Below, in pieces: positions 36,506-50,610 of a DNA stretch of 64,000 bases. Within the stretch, counting starts at the first letter, position 1. Every line of letters starts with the position of its first letter. The stretch covers positions 186,001 to 250,000 of the forward strand of contig JAYXKI010000010.1 of assembly GCA_037892935.1 (NCBI GenBank). Reading direction: 5' to 3'. The translations under genes were made by a program, and so were the position numbers. The notes below the pieces were generated by a model. That model saw nothing but the letters and a program-made list of their open reading frames with translations. It made no database searches and was not told the DNA's origin. The DNA comes from Phlebopus portentosus. Taxonomy: Eukaryota > Basidiomycota > Agaricomycetes > Boletales > Boletinellaceae.

Positions 36506-37716
36506 CTATGTGCGAGGCGGATGTAATCGATTATCTCCTCCTGTCGTGGTTGTCATCATCCTTGTGTCAGGATTTTCAACGGTTGCGACAAACCGCACAG
36601 CCTTCCGGGGCGTGCCCAACTCGTATTCGCTACTATTGCTATTCAAGCTCGCAAGTGAGCCGACAGAGGACTTGACCCCTCGGCCGAGTCCCCGTCCGAG
36701 GAACTTATCCAATCTCGAACGACCTCCGCCTGTGCCTTTTGTGACTGCTAGCGAGATACGACTAAGGGTCGAACGTGGAGTGGAAGGGACGGAAGACGCG
36801 CTGGCAGAAGGAGAAGTGGAGCGACTGGCGTCTGCACCTGCGCCGGCGCCCGTAACCTTGCTGCCAGCTTTTTGAATATCTTTCTTGAGGGAGGAACGGA
36901 GAGGAGTCGCCACTCGCGTTGAGGAGGATGCAGATTGAGGACGAGAAGACGGGGGCGACATCGAGGCGCGACCTCGGGTATGAGGATGTCCATGATTTGA
37001 GTGAGGATGGAGATAAACAGCGCTGCCTGTGCGTTGTGCGCCTGGCTCGCTAGCAATGAGATATCCATGAGAAGGTCCGAGGTGCGGTGTACGCGAAGTA
37101 TGTAAGCCCATCGCTATTTGCGCGATGGACGGAGGTTGTGTCGTCCGCGCTGGCGAGGCGGTACGCGACCCCGCCGGGCTCACAGAAGCTGAGCTCTCTT
37201 CTGGCGTCGAGAACATCCCAAGTCCTGTTCAATCCAAGAAAGAAACCAAAGAAAAAAAAAATTAGAAAACAGGTATATGGTGAGACATGAAGATATGAAT
37301 TAACATACCGACGAATTCTTCCCCGACCTCTTATGACTAAAACTATTCGACCGACGCAGAGCAGCAAAAAGCCTGTTCGTCTTACGCGATCCAGATGCTG
37401 ATCCGAGACCCATACCAAGATGACTCGCGTCCATAGCAGAGGCAGAATTGTCCTCCTCCACACTTAAAGTTCTTTTCGTGGGCACGGCGCTCATAGAGCG
37501 CACGTTTCTAGTATTTAACAACGGAATAGGTAGAGAGACGAGAGAAAGCTGCGGTCGCTCAGTGACGCTTCGTAAGCGGTCTCCCGACCCCGATCGGTGT
37601 ACCACGGCAGTACTCGAGTACGTCGAGCTGGTAAACCTGTCGAGCTCCACGGTTGAGCCCACACTCCCGAGGTCCACGATGTCGTGACGCGAGTGCCGCG
37701 GACGATGGGGGAGCAT
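36506..37716 (-). CDS. Ser-rich, basic, low-complexity protein
   Basis: About 370 residues from at least two exons: 37310-37716, starting MLPHRPRHSRHDIVDLGSVG, and a 3' exon ending at 36506. The junction is approximate; an acceptor near 37195 (..gaagag/agctca) keeps the frame into SSASVSPAGSRTASPARTTQ. The protein is dominated by Ser, Thr, Arg, Pro and Gly with many potential SP/RS phosphorylation sites (TPRSTLSRISLAV, SRLDKFLGRGLGRG). It has no membrane segment and no fold that I can recognise, so it is probably a largely disordered regulatory or cytoskeletal protein. Longer open frame to 37812 exists upstream of the chosen Met. Confidence 0.6.
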
Positions 37717-37809
37717 GGATTTTTGGGAAAGAGTACGCGAGGTGATAGAGGGAAAATGACGCGGAAGGCGCTGACACGTTGATTTAACTGATTGATGACA
37801 GAAGCATAC

Positions 37810-37822
37810 CACGTGTCACGTG
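37810..37822. promoter_or_regulatory. Twin CACGTG E-box
   Basis: CACGTGTCACGTG: two CACGTG palindromes separated by a single T, about 95 nt upstream of the chosen start of the Ser-rich gene. CACGTG is the core of bHLH sites (Cbf1/Pho4/SREBP-like factors in fungi). The pairing suggests a real site; the factor is inference. Confidence 0.45.
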
Positions 37823-38066
37823 CTTTTATTAGGCCGAGAATCACACACACGACTACAATTAGAAGTACAGGAGCTTAGACAAATAAAGGTAAAGAATAAG
37901 CAATGTCAAGTTCTTATAGTCGATATGACGTCAAGCTACATTACTTGGAAAATCAGTCGCTTGAGCCAGACGTTGTTTGTGCGTAGAGAGGAGGAGTGCC
38001 TTCCAAGGAAAAAAAAAGAGTGTCCTAATATTATTAATCCCCGTAAACCCCAAAATATTTCTCCAG

Positions 38067-39956
<1,890 letters not shown>

Positions 39957-40979
39957 TATCGTAAGCGGTGTGGGATCAGGCGTAGCAACAGCTATAACTC
40001 AAATGAATATCAATGAAAAAGGAGGAGCTTCGAGATCGAGTAGTAGTAGTAAGGTGTTACGTTGGATGTAAGTAAAGACGAAGAGTTCCAAGCTGGGTTA
40101 TAACTGTCCAGAATATAACGGACTCTTGTCCATTTCGCCGAGATGTGGGGGAAGCGGGTTCAGACGGCCCACTCGTCCCGGACCTAGGATTCGGACGTTC
40201 CTCGGTCGACCCAGACTTTTAGCTTGATGACATGGACTCTCAGAACGGGCGAGACCGGAAGGAAAGCGTAGAGTCTAGTGACCAGTGATGCAGACCGTGA
40301 CCAGGATTGTCGATGAGGTCAAAAGACTAGAGCACGGTTGAAAAGCCCAGGAGCAATGGAGTAGACGGTTGTGAGAATGGTGACGGTGGAACGGTGTCGA
40401 TACGAATGAATAGTCTGGTCAGGAACTACTAAATAGATGTCGAGGATAGAGATCGGGTCTGTTCCGATTGGAAGGCATCAGTCTTTTGCTCTTGTAGTCA
40501 TGAGACTCGCAAGCCATAATGGAGAGTATAAGCCGCCAGATCAGATGAAAGGTTCGTCTTGAAAAGCTCAGCCTAGATCTTCAGTGATCCGTTACTCCGA
40601 GTCCGAAAGCCCGTACCACTCCCGTACCTCGATGGATTGTCGTCGTGCGCTTGAACGTAAGAAAAATTAGCCCGCAACGAACACCATCTGCTTCACGCCG
40701 CCGTAGGGGTGAGTAATACGTGTAATGACAATGAGTAATACGTGTAATGACAATGACCGCAGGTGTTATATATTAGAATTCAGATTATGCGGCCGTCAGC
40801 GTGAGAACTGCAGACCAAAAACGCGCTTTCCCCAACGTCCTTATACAATGCCAGTTGGGGACGGATTTGCGGAACAGCCAAAATTCAAAAAGAGCTCTTC
40901 TCTCCGTTGCTTAACCCTCCTTTTTCTTCTTTTCCTCCTTCTCCTGTTTCTCCTGTGCTGCGGAGAGGAGAAGTAGAAA
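39957..40979. other. Divergent promoter region, xylulokinase / acetyl-CoA carboxylase
   Basis: About 1 kb between divergent metabolic genes. It contains a perfect 22-bp tandem duplication (listed separately) and a CT-rich leader just before the carboxylase start. No additional gene was seen. Confidence 0.5.
40711..40754. repeat. Perfect 22-bp tandem duplication upstream of ACC1
   Basis: Two exact, adjacent copies of a 22-mer beginning GAGTAATACGTGTAATGACA, about 226-269 nt before the ACC1 start codon. The position fits a duplicated promoter element. Confidence 0.85.
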
Positions 40980-43900
40980 ATGGCTTTGGTTTCGTACGAC
41001 CACGAACGGGTCGAGCATTTCATCGGTATGCCTTTTCTTTTGCTTCCACGCAAGACGCGCTGATCAACGCGTACAACGAAACGCGCAGGTGGCAATTCAC
41101 TGGACAAGGCTCCGGCCGGTCAGGTCTCCGAGTTCGTCAAGTCTCATGGTGGTCATACAGTCATTACCAAGGTGGGCACCTGCTTTCATTCCATCCTTGA
41201 TGTCGATGAGCTGAAGGGATGTTTAGGTTTTGATTGCCAACAATGGTGAGCACTCCAATTTCAAGCACACGTGTGGACGGCGTGTCTCGCGCTTCGAAGC
41301 CAAGTTATGCTCGAGACTTTGCTTAAGGCGAGCGCGAAGTAGATACCCTAGAAGACCTCCAGGTGGATCTACCACCACTGTTTTCACCAACAAAATCAAA
41401 ATCAAAATTTAATTAATTGATTGCTGAGACACTTTCAGGTATTGCTGCCGTCAAAGAAATTCGCTCTATTCGACAATGGAGCTACGAAACATTTGGAACG
41501 GAGCGCGCAGTGGAGTTCACCGTTATGGCGACTCCAGAGGATCTCAAGGTCAACGCCGAGTACATCCGCATGGCCGACCGTTACGTGGAAGTACCCGGCG
41601 GTTCGAATAATAATAATTACGCAAATGTCGACTTGATCGTCGATATTGCTGAACGTGCCGGCGTACATGCTGTATGGGCAGGCTGGGGCCATGCCTCGGA
41701 AAACCCTCGTTTACCTGAGACCCTTGCTGCGAGCAAGAACAGAATTGTTTTCATTGGTCCGCCCGGAAGCGCCATGCGTAGCTTGGGTGACAAAATTTCC
41801 TCGACTATTGTTGCTCAGAGCGCAGACGTTCCGACAATGCCGTGGTCTGGGACTGGAATTCACGAGACATGCCTCTCCGAACAAGGTTTCGTGACTGTTC
41901 CGGACCAGGCATACAAGGATGCATGCGTTTTCTCTGTTGAAGAAGGTCTTGCAAAAGCCGAAACCATCGGATGGCCTGTCATGATCAAGGCCAGTGAAGG
42001 AGGCGGCGGCAAGGGTATTCGCAAAGTTGACAGCGCTGTCGACTTTAAGAATGCATTTATTGCCGTCGCAGGCGAAGTCCCAGGTGACTGACTGGCTTCC
42101 ATCGCACATAAGCTTCACTAACATTCGCGATGTACAAAGGTTCCCCGATATTTATCATGAAGCTTGCCGGACAGGCGAGGCATCTGGAAGTCCAGCTCCT
42201 TGCGGATCAGTATGGAAATGCAATTTCTTTGTTTGGACGTGATTGTTCGGTTCAGCGACGGCATCAGAAAATTATCGAAGAGGCACCCGTGACAATTGCG
42301 AAAGAGCAGACGTTCAGCCAGATGGAGCGCGCTGCTGTAAGACTTGCAAAACTCGTCGGCTACGTGAGCGCCGGCACCGTCGAGTATCTCTACAAACATG
42401 AGGACGATACATTCTATTTCTTAGAACTCAACCCGCGTTTGCAAGTCGAGCATCCGACTACGGAGATGGTAACCGGCGTTAACTTGCCAGCTGCTCAGTT
42501 GCAAGTGGCCATGGGCATTCCTCTTCATAGAATCCGCGATATTCGAACGCTTTACGGTGTTGCGCCTCACGGCACCTCGGAAGTTGATTTTGATATGGTT
42601 GACCCACAAGCAAACGCAGCCCAGAGGAAGCCCCGTCCGAAGGGACACGTTGTTGCCGTACGTATTACTGCAGAGAATCCGGATGCGGGGTTCAAGCCGT
42701 CGAGCGGCTCGCTTCAAGAGTTGAACTTCCGTTCTAACACAAACGTCTGGGGTTACTTTAGTGTCGGCACCGCTGGGGGTCTTCATGAATTTGCGGACAG
42801 TCAGTTCGGACATATCTTTGCTTACGGTGCCGATCGAGGAGAGAGTCGGAAGAACATGGTCGTCGCTTTGAAGGAACTAAGCATTCGTGGTGACTTCCGG
42901 ACGACGGTCGAATATCTCATCAAGTTGCTTGAAACTCGTGCTTTCGAAGAGAACACATTTACAACAGGATGGCTTGATACGCTCATTAGCAACAAGCTAA
43001 CAGCCGAGCGACCTAACACCGTGCTTGCAGTCATCTGCGGTGCGGTGACGAAGGCTCATCTTGCATCAGAAGTATGCTGGGCGGAATATCGCCGGATTCT
43101 CGACAAAGGTCAGGTTCCCGCAAAAGATGTTCTCAAGACAGTCTTCTCTGTCGATTTCATCTATGAAGGTGTGCGGTATCTATTCACCGCAACGCGTTCA
43201 TCAGTCACCACATGGACGCTTTACATCAACGGCGGCCGCACTATGGTTGGTGCGCGCCCATTGGCTGATGGAGGCTTGCTTGTGTTACTGGACGGGAAGA
43301 GCCATTCCGTGTATTGGAGAGAGGAGGTTGGAGCTATCCGGTTGATGGTCGACTCGAAGACGTGCCTGATTGAGCAGGAGAATGACCCGACACAACTTCG
43401 CAGCCCAAGTCCCGGCAAGCTTATCAGATTTATGGTTGACAGTGGCGATCACATTAACGCCGGTGAACCTTATGCTGAAATTGAGGTAAGAAGTCATTGT
43501 TCCGATACGATGAGTCGATCGCTAAATTGATGTTGACTAGGTAATGAAAATGTACATGCCACTCGTTGCAACCGAAGATGGTATTGTTCAATTCGTTAAG
43601 CAGCCCGGTGTCTCCCTTGAACCTGGTGATATTCTGGGTATCCTGAGTCTCGATGATCCCTCTCGTGTCAAGCACGCAAAGCCTTTCGATGGTCTCTTAC
43701 CCGCAATGGGTCTGCCCAACGTTGTTGGCAATAAGCCTCATCAACGCTTCGTCTTCTGTCTTGATATCCTCAACAACATTCTTGATGGATATGACAACCA
43801 GGCGATCATGGCGTCAACGCTGAAGGACCTCATCTCTGTCTCGCGTGACCCGGAATTACCTTTCAGTGAAGCATCTTCTATTCTCTCTACACTCTCGGGA

Positions 43901-46900
43901 CGCATGCCGGCGAAGCTCGAGGAGAGCGTCCGATCTGCTTTGAATAGCGCCCATTCGAGGAACGGTTCGCACGACTTCCCGGCCGCACGCATTCGTAAAC
44001 TACTTGACCAGTTCATCACATCTGAGGTCCGTGCACCTGAGCGTCCTATGCTTCGCTTACAGCTGGGAGCTCTGTACGACATCACCGAACGGTACCGCTC
44101 AGGACTGAAACAGCACGAGATCGACACGCTAGCGGGATTGCTTGAGCGATACGAAGAGACAGAGAAGCTCTTCGGAGGCAGCATCGAGGCGCGTGTGTTG
44201 AAGCTTCGCGAGCAGTTCAAAGATGATCTGGATAAAATCGCTGCGCTCGTTTTGAGTCATTTGAAGGCACAGAGCAAGGCGAAGCTCGTGTTTGCGATTC
44301 TGGATGAGGTTAAGAATAGTGGACCGAATATCTCGAACCCGGAAAGTAGGGTACACAAAGTACTCCAGGGTCTTGCTGCGCTCGAGGCCAAGTGCGTATC
44401 TTATTTGCGTTGATTATATATTGCTCACAAAACTGTTAAAGATCATCGACGGGCGTGTCGCTGAAGGCACGCGAGGTGCTTATTAAAGGCCACTTACCTT
44501 CGTTTGAGGAAAGAGCTGTACAAATGGAGGCGGTCCTTAGACAGTCTGTCACGACGAGTTATTATGGAGAAACAGGCATTGAGCACAGGTTCGTCCCTCT
44601 AATTCAAGTTTGTTTTACGCATCTTATCAAATTCTATAGAAACCCTCATCCGGAGGTTCTCAGGGAACTTACTGATTCTCGTCACTCTGTCTTTGACGTA
44701 CTTCCGAAGTTCTTTAATCATGAAGACTCTTGGATCGCCCTCGGTATGTTTCACCTTCTCTGTGCCAGGTTACCCACATGCTCATGTAGGGAATAGCTGC
44801 GCTCGAGGTGTACGTTAGAAGAGCATACAAAGCATACACACTTCTTTCAGTTGACTATGAGGAGGGCGATGGACTCGACGACGGTGATTCGCCTCATGCT
44901 GTTACCTGGCGCTTTAAGCTTGGACAATCTTATGGCGCTCCGACCACGCCTACCTTGTAAGTAGCAAGTCGTGTCCCTGCATGATCACTCAAAGACTGAG
45001 CATGCCACAGCGCAAAGTCAAACCAGCGACCGGCTTCCGTCAGCGATCTCACTTACATGGTTGACCGCTTTAATGCGCAGCCAGAACGTCTTGGAGCCAT
45101 GACGTCCTTCCCTAACTTCGACGTGCTTGAGAAAGGCTTCGAGAACGCCGCTGCTCTCCTACCCGATTTTAATGCGCTGGAATTTTCACGTCGTTACGGT
45201 GGTGACGCGCAACCTCCTAACGTCTTGAACATCGCCTTGCGCATCTTCGAGGAAGAGGATGACATGTCTGAATCCATCTGGGCTGAGAAGATCACCGGGC
45301 TTGTCAACCAGCGCAACAAGGTTCTTATGGATCGTGGAGTCCGCCGAGTTGCAGTCATGATCTGTAGGAAAGGGCAATATCCGTTATACTTCACTCTGCG
45401 CAACATGGGCGATGCCTGGGATGAAGAGCAAGCAATTCGAAATATTGAGCCTGCATTGGCTTACCAGCTTGAGCTTAGTAGGCTTAAGAACTACAACTTG
45501 ACACCGGTTTTCGTGGAGAACAAGTCAATGATCCATATTTACCATGGTGTCGCACAAGAGAATCAGCTCGACAGTCGATTCTTCATTCGTGCGTTAGTCC
45601 GTCCTGGTCGCATCACAGGCAGCATTAACACTGCGGAATATCTCATTTCTGAGACGGATCGCCTCGTCACTTCGATTCTTGATGCTCTGGAGGTTGTCGG
45701 CGCTACTTACCGCAATGCTGACTGCAACCATATTTCTATCAACTTTATTTACAACCTTGGTGTAACCTTCGAGCAAGTTCTCCAGGCTGTTTCTGGTTTC
45801 ATCGAACGTCACGGCAAGCGATTGTGGAGGCTGCATGTAACAGGCTCCGAGATCCGTATCTGTCTCGAGGACAGCGATGGTAATGTTACGCCAATTCGTT
45901 GCGTAATCGAGAACGTCTCTGGTTTCATCGTCCACTTTCACGCCTACCAAGAGATTACGACCGACAAGGGCACAATTATTCTCAAATCCATTGGAGATAA
46001 GGGACCTCTGCATTTGCAGCCTGTCGACCAGCCATTGGCGACTAAGGAATCGCTCCAACCAAAGCGATACCAGGCACATTTGGTCGGGACGACCTACGTT
46101 TATGATTTCCCAGACCTGTTTGCAAAGGCATTACAGAACAATTGGAATCGTCAGCGAGCTATCAATCCGGGTCTTGTCATTCCAAAAATGATTTTTGAGT
46201 CGAAGGAACTTGTGCTGGACGAACACGATCAGCTCGTTGAAGTTGAGCGCGCTCCTGGCAACAATACATGCGGTATGGTCGCCTGGATATTCACGATGCA
46301 TACTCCTGAGTATCCCAACGGACGTCGTGTCGTTGCTATTGCAAACGATATTACCTATAAAATTGGCTCGTTTGGTCCTCAGGAAGATCAACTATTTTAC
46401 CTTGCTTCTCAGTATGCCCGCAAGCGAGGTCTTCCACGCATCTACCTATCGGCAAACTCCGGTGCGCGAATTGGCCTTGCAGAGGAGATTTTGAATCTCT
46501 TCTCGTGTGCATGGAATGATCCTCAGAAACCCGAGAAAGGAATTAAGTATCTGTATCTTACACCAGATAACTATTTGAAGTTGCAGGCGAAATGCGAAGG
46601 TTCCGTTCTTATTACGGAGGTTGAAGAAGATGGAGAACGTAGGCATAAGATCACCGATATTATTGGTCTGCAGGATGGGCTTGGTGTTGAATGTCTGAAG
46701 GGATCGGGTCTTATTGCTGGCGAGACTTCTCGGGCTTACGACGATGTCTTCACGGTCACTCTTGTCACTGCACGTTCCGTTGGTATTGGTGCATACCTGG
46801 TGCGACTTGGCCAGAGAGCGGTACAGGTCGAGGGGCAGCCTATCATCCTTACCGGTGCTCCAGCGCTCAACAAGGTACTGGGGCGTGAAGTGTATACGTC

Positions 46901-48331
46901 TAACTTACAACTCGGTGGAACGCAGATCATGTACAAGAACGGTGTCTCGCATCTTACCGCTGGAAGTGACCTTGAGGGAGCATCACACATTATTCAGTGG
47001 CTCTCGTACATTCCTGAAGTCAAGGGCAGTATTCCGCCTGTTCTTGCGTCGTCCGACGCTTGGGATCGCGATATCGATTACACACCGCCCAAGGGTGCGT
47101 ATGACCCACGATGGTTCATTGAGGGCAAGTCAGATGAGACGACGTCCGAGTGGCTCAATGGATTCTTTGATCGCGGTTCGTTCCAAGAGACATTGGGCGG
47201 ATGGGCGCAGACCGTGGTTGTCGGACGAGCAAGACTTGGAGGATTACCAATGGGCGTGATCGCAGTTGAGACTCGCACTATCGAGCGCGTTGTACCTGCA
47301 GATCCTGCCAACCCATCATCATTCGAGCAACGTATTATGGAGGCCGGTCAAGTTTGGTATCCCAACTCTGCGTATAAGACAGCTCAAGCCATCTTCGACT
47401 TCAACCGAGAGGGTCTACCGCTTATTATCTTTGCGAACTGGCGTGGGTTCTCAGGAGGTCAGCAAGACATGTACGACGAGGTTCTCAAGCAGGGTTCGAA
47501 AATTGTCGATGGTCTTGTCAACTACCACCAGCCAATCTTTGTCTACATCGTCCCGAATGGGGAATTGCGAGGTGGTGCTTGGGTTGTGCTCGATCCTTCG
47601 ATCAACTCAGAGCATATGGAAATGTATGCGGACGTTGACGCCAGGGCAGGTGTCTTGGAGCCTGAAGGTGTCGTTGAGATCAAGATGCGTAAAGATAAGA
47701 TGGCGCGTCTGATGGAGCGACTCGACGACACATATGCGGCTCTCAAGAGAGATAGCGTAGACGCATCGAAGACCCCAGAGGAACGTGCGGAGGCCACCGA
47801 ACAACTGGCGAAGCGTGAGAAGCTCTTGCAACCAACATACAAACAGATTGCTCTTCTGTATGCTGACTTACATGAGTAAGTGCAGATTTTTCTCTTAGAC
47901 TTCATCGCTAATCACTTCATGTCTTCAGTCGAACTGGTCGCATGGAGGCGAAAGGATGCGCCACTCCCTGTGTCTGGAAGGATGCACGGCGGCGTTTCTA
48001 TTGGTCCTTGCGTGCTCGGCTCGCACGCTCAAGGCTTCTTGCTCAGTTCGCGCAGGCAAACCCTGACTCCTCGCCTGAGTACCGAGCTCAGATGCTTACA
48101 CAGCTCGCGCCTCCGGATGCCTCGGACATGCGCAAGACTGCCGAAACACTTGAGAACCTTGATGTCAGTTCAGCACTTGCGACGCTCCGCAGCATGCGAG
48201 TCAACGAGGCTTTGCGCAACGCTGCAGAAGTTGATCCCATGGCAACTGTAAGCGGACTAATCGAGTATGCGCGCGGACTGTCGGAAGAGGAACGATCCGT
48301 ACTCTTGGCTGCTCTTTCCGGCTCATTGTAG
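40980..48331 (+). CDS. ACC1: Acetyl-CoA carboxylase
   Basis: Multidomain cytosolic enzyme making malonyl-CoA, the committed step of fatty-acid synthesis. Eleven exons (first 40980-41025, a 19-nt exon at 41227-41245, largest 45011-47875, last 47929-48331) sum to 6,669 nt, 2,222 residues, normal for fungi. Biotin carboxylase: [35 protein letters not shown] and [20 protein letters not shown]. The biotinyl motif is VMKM with Lys codon 43547-43549 (about residue 716), directly after an intron. The central domain is followed by carboxyltransferase: [37 protein letters not shown] and [20 protein letters not shown]. The exon 9 acceptor (44796) was chosen because only it yields [18 protein letters not shown]. 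All junctions keep frame, in contrast to xylulokinase next door. Confidence 0.98.
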
Positions 48332-48986
48332 AGCATTTAGCACTCTTTTCCGTCCCATCTCCGTCTTTGGTGCTGTAGATTAAGACTGTATAATCGCTTA
48401 AAATGTCTTCAAGTGACATTGTTTTTATCCCTTCTCTACTTTTGCGACTTGAACTTTCGTGCTTCGTATAGAATTATGATAGATAATGTGTTGTTCGTCC
48501 GCTAAATTCCAATAAAATTCGATTTCTCCAACAATATTGCTTCGGCTTGCGACTATGATAGTTCAACCAATAGTATCGAAGCGGAGTTGACACGCTCATT
48601 GCGGAGTTTGAATATGGCAACGCGTGTAAATAATGGCGACTATGGGCTGTCGGCATGATACCCATTCTTAAACTTGCACATACACCACCGCCACCCGAAA
48701 TCGAACACTGGCAGCGGTGCGCTCGTCGGGCCATACAGAGGTATGCGTCGCGGCTGTCGGTGCTTGATATGCTGATTTTTGTCGCTGGTTCTCGCATCTA
48801 GGTGTTGACGGTCCCTGTTGGCGCTGGAGGCGCTGAGCAGCGCGTTCAGTGAGATCAGGTAAATTTTTTTTTGCTGATAGTTCCTTTCATGAAGCTACAT
48901 GTCTCTCCTTTCGTCGGTCTTGAAAGAGGTGACCCTAGGACATACACTTTAGGTGCCACTGCATACCTTCAAGCAACCCCGTAGCA
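48332..48986. other. Intergenic; possible unassigned 5' exons of the zinc-finger gene
   Basis: 3' flank of ACC1, then small open frames bounded by plausible splice sites (for example 48655-48740 on the plus strand, beginning MIPILKLAHTPPPPEIEHW). They could be leader exons of the next gene but do not join its frame convincingly. Confidence 0.3.
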
Positions 48987-49850
48987 ATGCTTGGCGTCTT
49001 GCATTTTGCTGTTTCCGACTTTTCATCTTTCTGCTATCCGCGCTCAGTATGCTCGTCTGCCATCTGCACTGAGGTCCATGAGACAGCGATTGAAGAACGC
49101 TACTGTCCGAAGGAACATGTTCATTACCTCGATGACCAAGAATGGGAGGAACTTCTGGCACGTGGGCTCGAGCTCCTCGACGAGTCTGATGATGATGATG
49201 ATACTCCTATTGTCGAGATGGCCGTTGATCATGTCGAGGATAATTCTGAGACTGTAGAAAAGATGGAAGACGAAGACATGCTGAAGACCTCACTTTGCGC
49301 TACTCCGTCCACCCCGAATTCCACTCTATCGACACCTTCTCTCATTGGAGGCAATGGTCATGATGATGGTCTATCCTCGACCGTTGAAGACTCTGACTCA
49401 GAATCGGACTATATCGCTGAGAAGGACATTAAAAAATCTCGAATTTTGACTAGGGCAGCTACAGCTGGACACAAGCGAAAACGCGGGAAGGGACCAAAGA
49501 TACTCAACCCGCGCAAGCGTCTATGCCGTTCGGAGTCTACATCTTCCGTTGCTACGACATCTTCCATTGCGTCGATTGGCAGCAATCCTTCTAGCACCAC
49601 TGCGCAGCTCCTTCAGGCTATGATGAACTCTGACAATCCCTGGAAGTGTCCACACTGTCCCTGGGTTCAGCATACTCAGCGTCTTCCGGACTTCCTTCGT
49701 CACCAACGATCTCACTTTGTATCACAATCGGACTGGCCATGCCCTAATCCTAAATGCGGCAAGGGCTTCGCTAGGAAGGACTCGCTGAAGAGGCACCTGG
49801 ATAACAAGGCTACTGGTTGCAAGAGACCTCCTGGATACATGGTCTGTTAA
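48987..49850 (+). CDS. C2H2 zinc-finger protein, probable transcription factor
   Basis: Single open frame of 287 codons. An acidic N-terminal half (YLDDQEWEELLARGLELLDE followed by a poly-Asp run) leads to a Ser/Thr-rich linker and a basic patch (GHKRKRGKGPKILNPRKRL) that looks like a nuclear localisation signal. At the C-terminus are two C2H2-like fingers: CPHC..HTQRLPDFLRHQRSH and CPNPKCGKGFARKDSLKRH followed by a variant last ligand (C of TGCKRPPGY). The ATG at 48987 is the first in frame, but the first ~35 codons contain a pyrimidine tract ending in CAG and may be intronic, so the true start may lie upstream. Target genes unknown. Confidence 0.72.
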   Translation: MLGVLHFAVSDFSSFCYPRSVCSSAICTEVHETAIEERYCPKEHVHYLDDQEWEELLARGLELLDESDDDDDTPIVEMAVDHVEDNSETVEKMEDEDMLKTSLCATPSTPNSTLSTPSLIGGNGHDDGLSSTVEDSDSESDYIAEKDIKKSRILTRAATAGHKRKRGKGPKILNPRKRLCRSESTSSVATTSSIASIGSNPSSTTAQLLQAMMNSDNPWKCPHCPWVQHTQRLPDFLRHQRSHFVSQSDWPCPNPKCGKGFARKDSLKRHLDNKATGCKRPPGYMVC

Positions 49851-50610
49851 ACTCGCGTACTCAACGTCGAAGTGCGACGCATATACCCAGAAGGACCAAG
49901 TCACTTCATGTCATTCTTTACAAAGCTCCGTGGACGAATTCACTCTTTCACATCCCTGTCGCTTCGCCCCTGTCACGGATGTATAAACACAACACAGTTA
50001 GAAACGTCAAAGTCGAGAGCCATTCGCTTCCATCGTCATTTCGTATATTTTCTCTTCAGCTTCGATACGCGCATTTTATACATTTCAAGGAAGGAACTGT
50101 ATTCATATCATCCCTATTTCATTCCCCCTCCCCTTGTATTCCACATTCCCTCTTCATTTCGCTCCGACCTGTAGACCATAAGGATGCTTGATGCGTGCTT
50201 TTAATCATACTATAAGTTTCAGCTAGATCGCATATAATCTGCAATCCCTTTCCCAGTTTCCCGAATTTCTCTCCTTTCGACTTCATACAAGACGCTTTTT
50301 GCGATACCCAGCGCGAATTCTTAGATAACTTGTAGCGATGCCTCTGTACTTTAGCTTCGACTGTATCGTCGACTGTCTGTATCCGTCATACACGCAAATA
50401 CTGTCATTGTGCACCTCTGAAAACGTTGGTCCGTGCCGAATATCATGCCACGCGGCAGAACAGCTTCAGCGGAACGGTACTGCCGTATTTGTCCTTGCAG
50501 GTCTCAATACTTACGTATGTAATTCGACGAACGTCTTTATCGGCCCGCTCATGGGATGTTTTAAAAATATTATATTACCAAGGAGTCGCACAAAGACTCA
50601 AAATGCGAAA
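49851..50610. other. Intergenic between convergent genes, CT-rich
   Basis: 3' flanks of the zinc-finger and RPT4 genes, with a CT-rich block near 50100-50170. No gene was seen. Confidence 0.4.

Noticed and set aside
40709..40725. GGGTGAGTAATACGTG resembling a small-subunit rRNA string
   Set aside because: Only about 16 bases match from memory and the flanks are unrelated; it is part of the 22-bp promoter duplication.
46714..47259. 181-codon open frame within the carboxyltransferase region
   Set aside because: Shadow of ACC1 in another frame; codon pattern follows the real frame.
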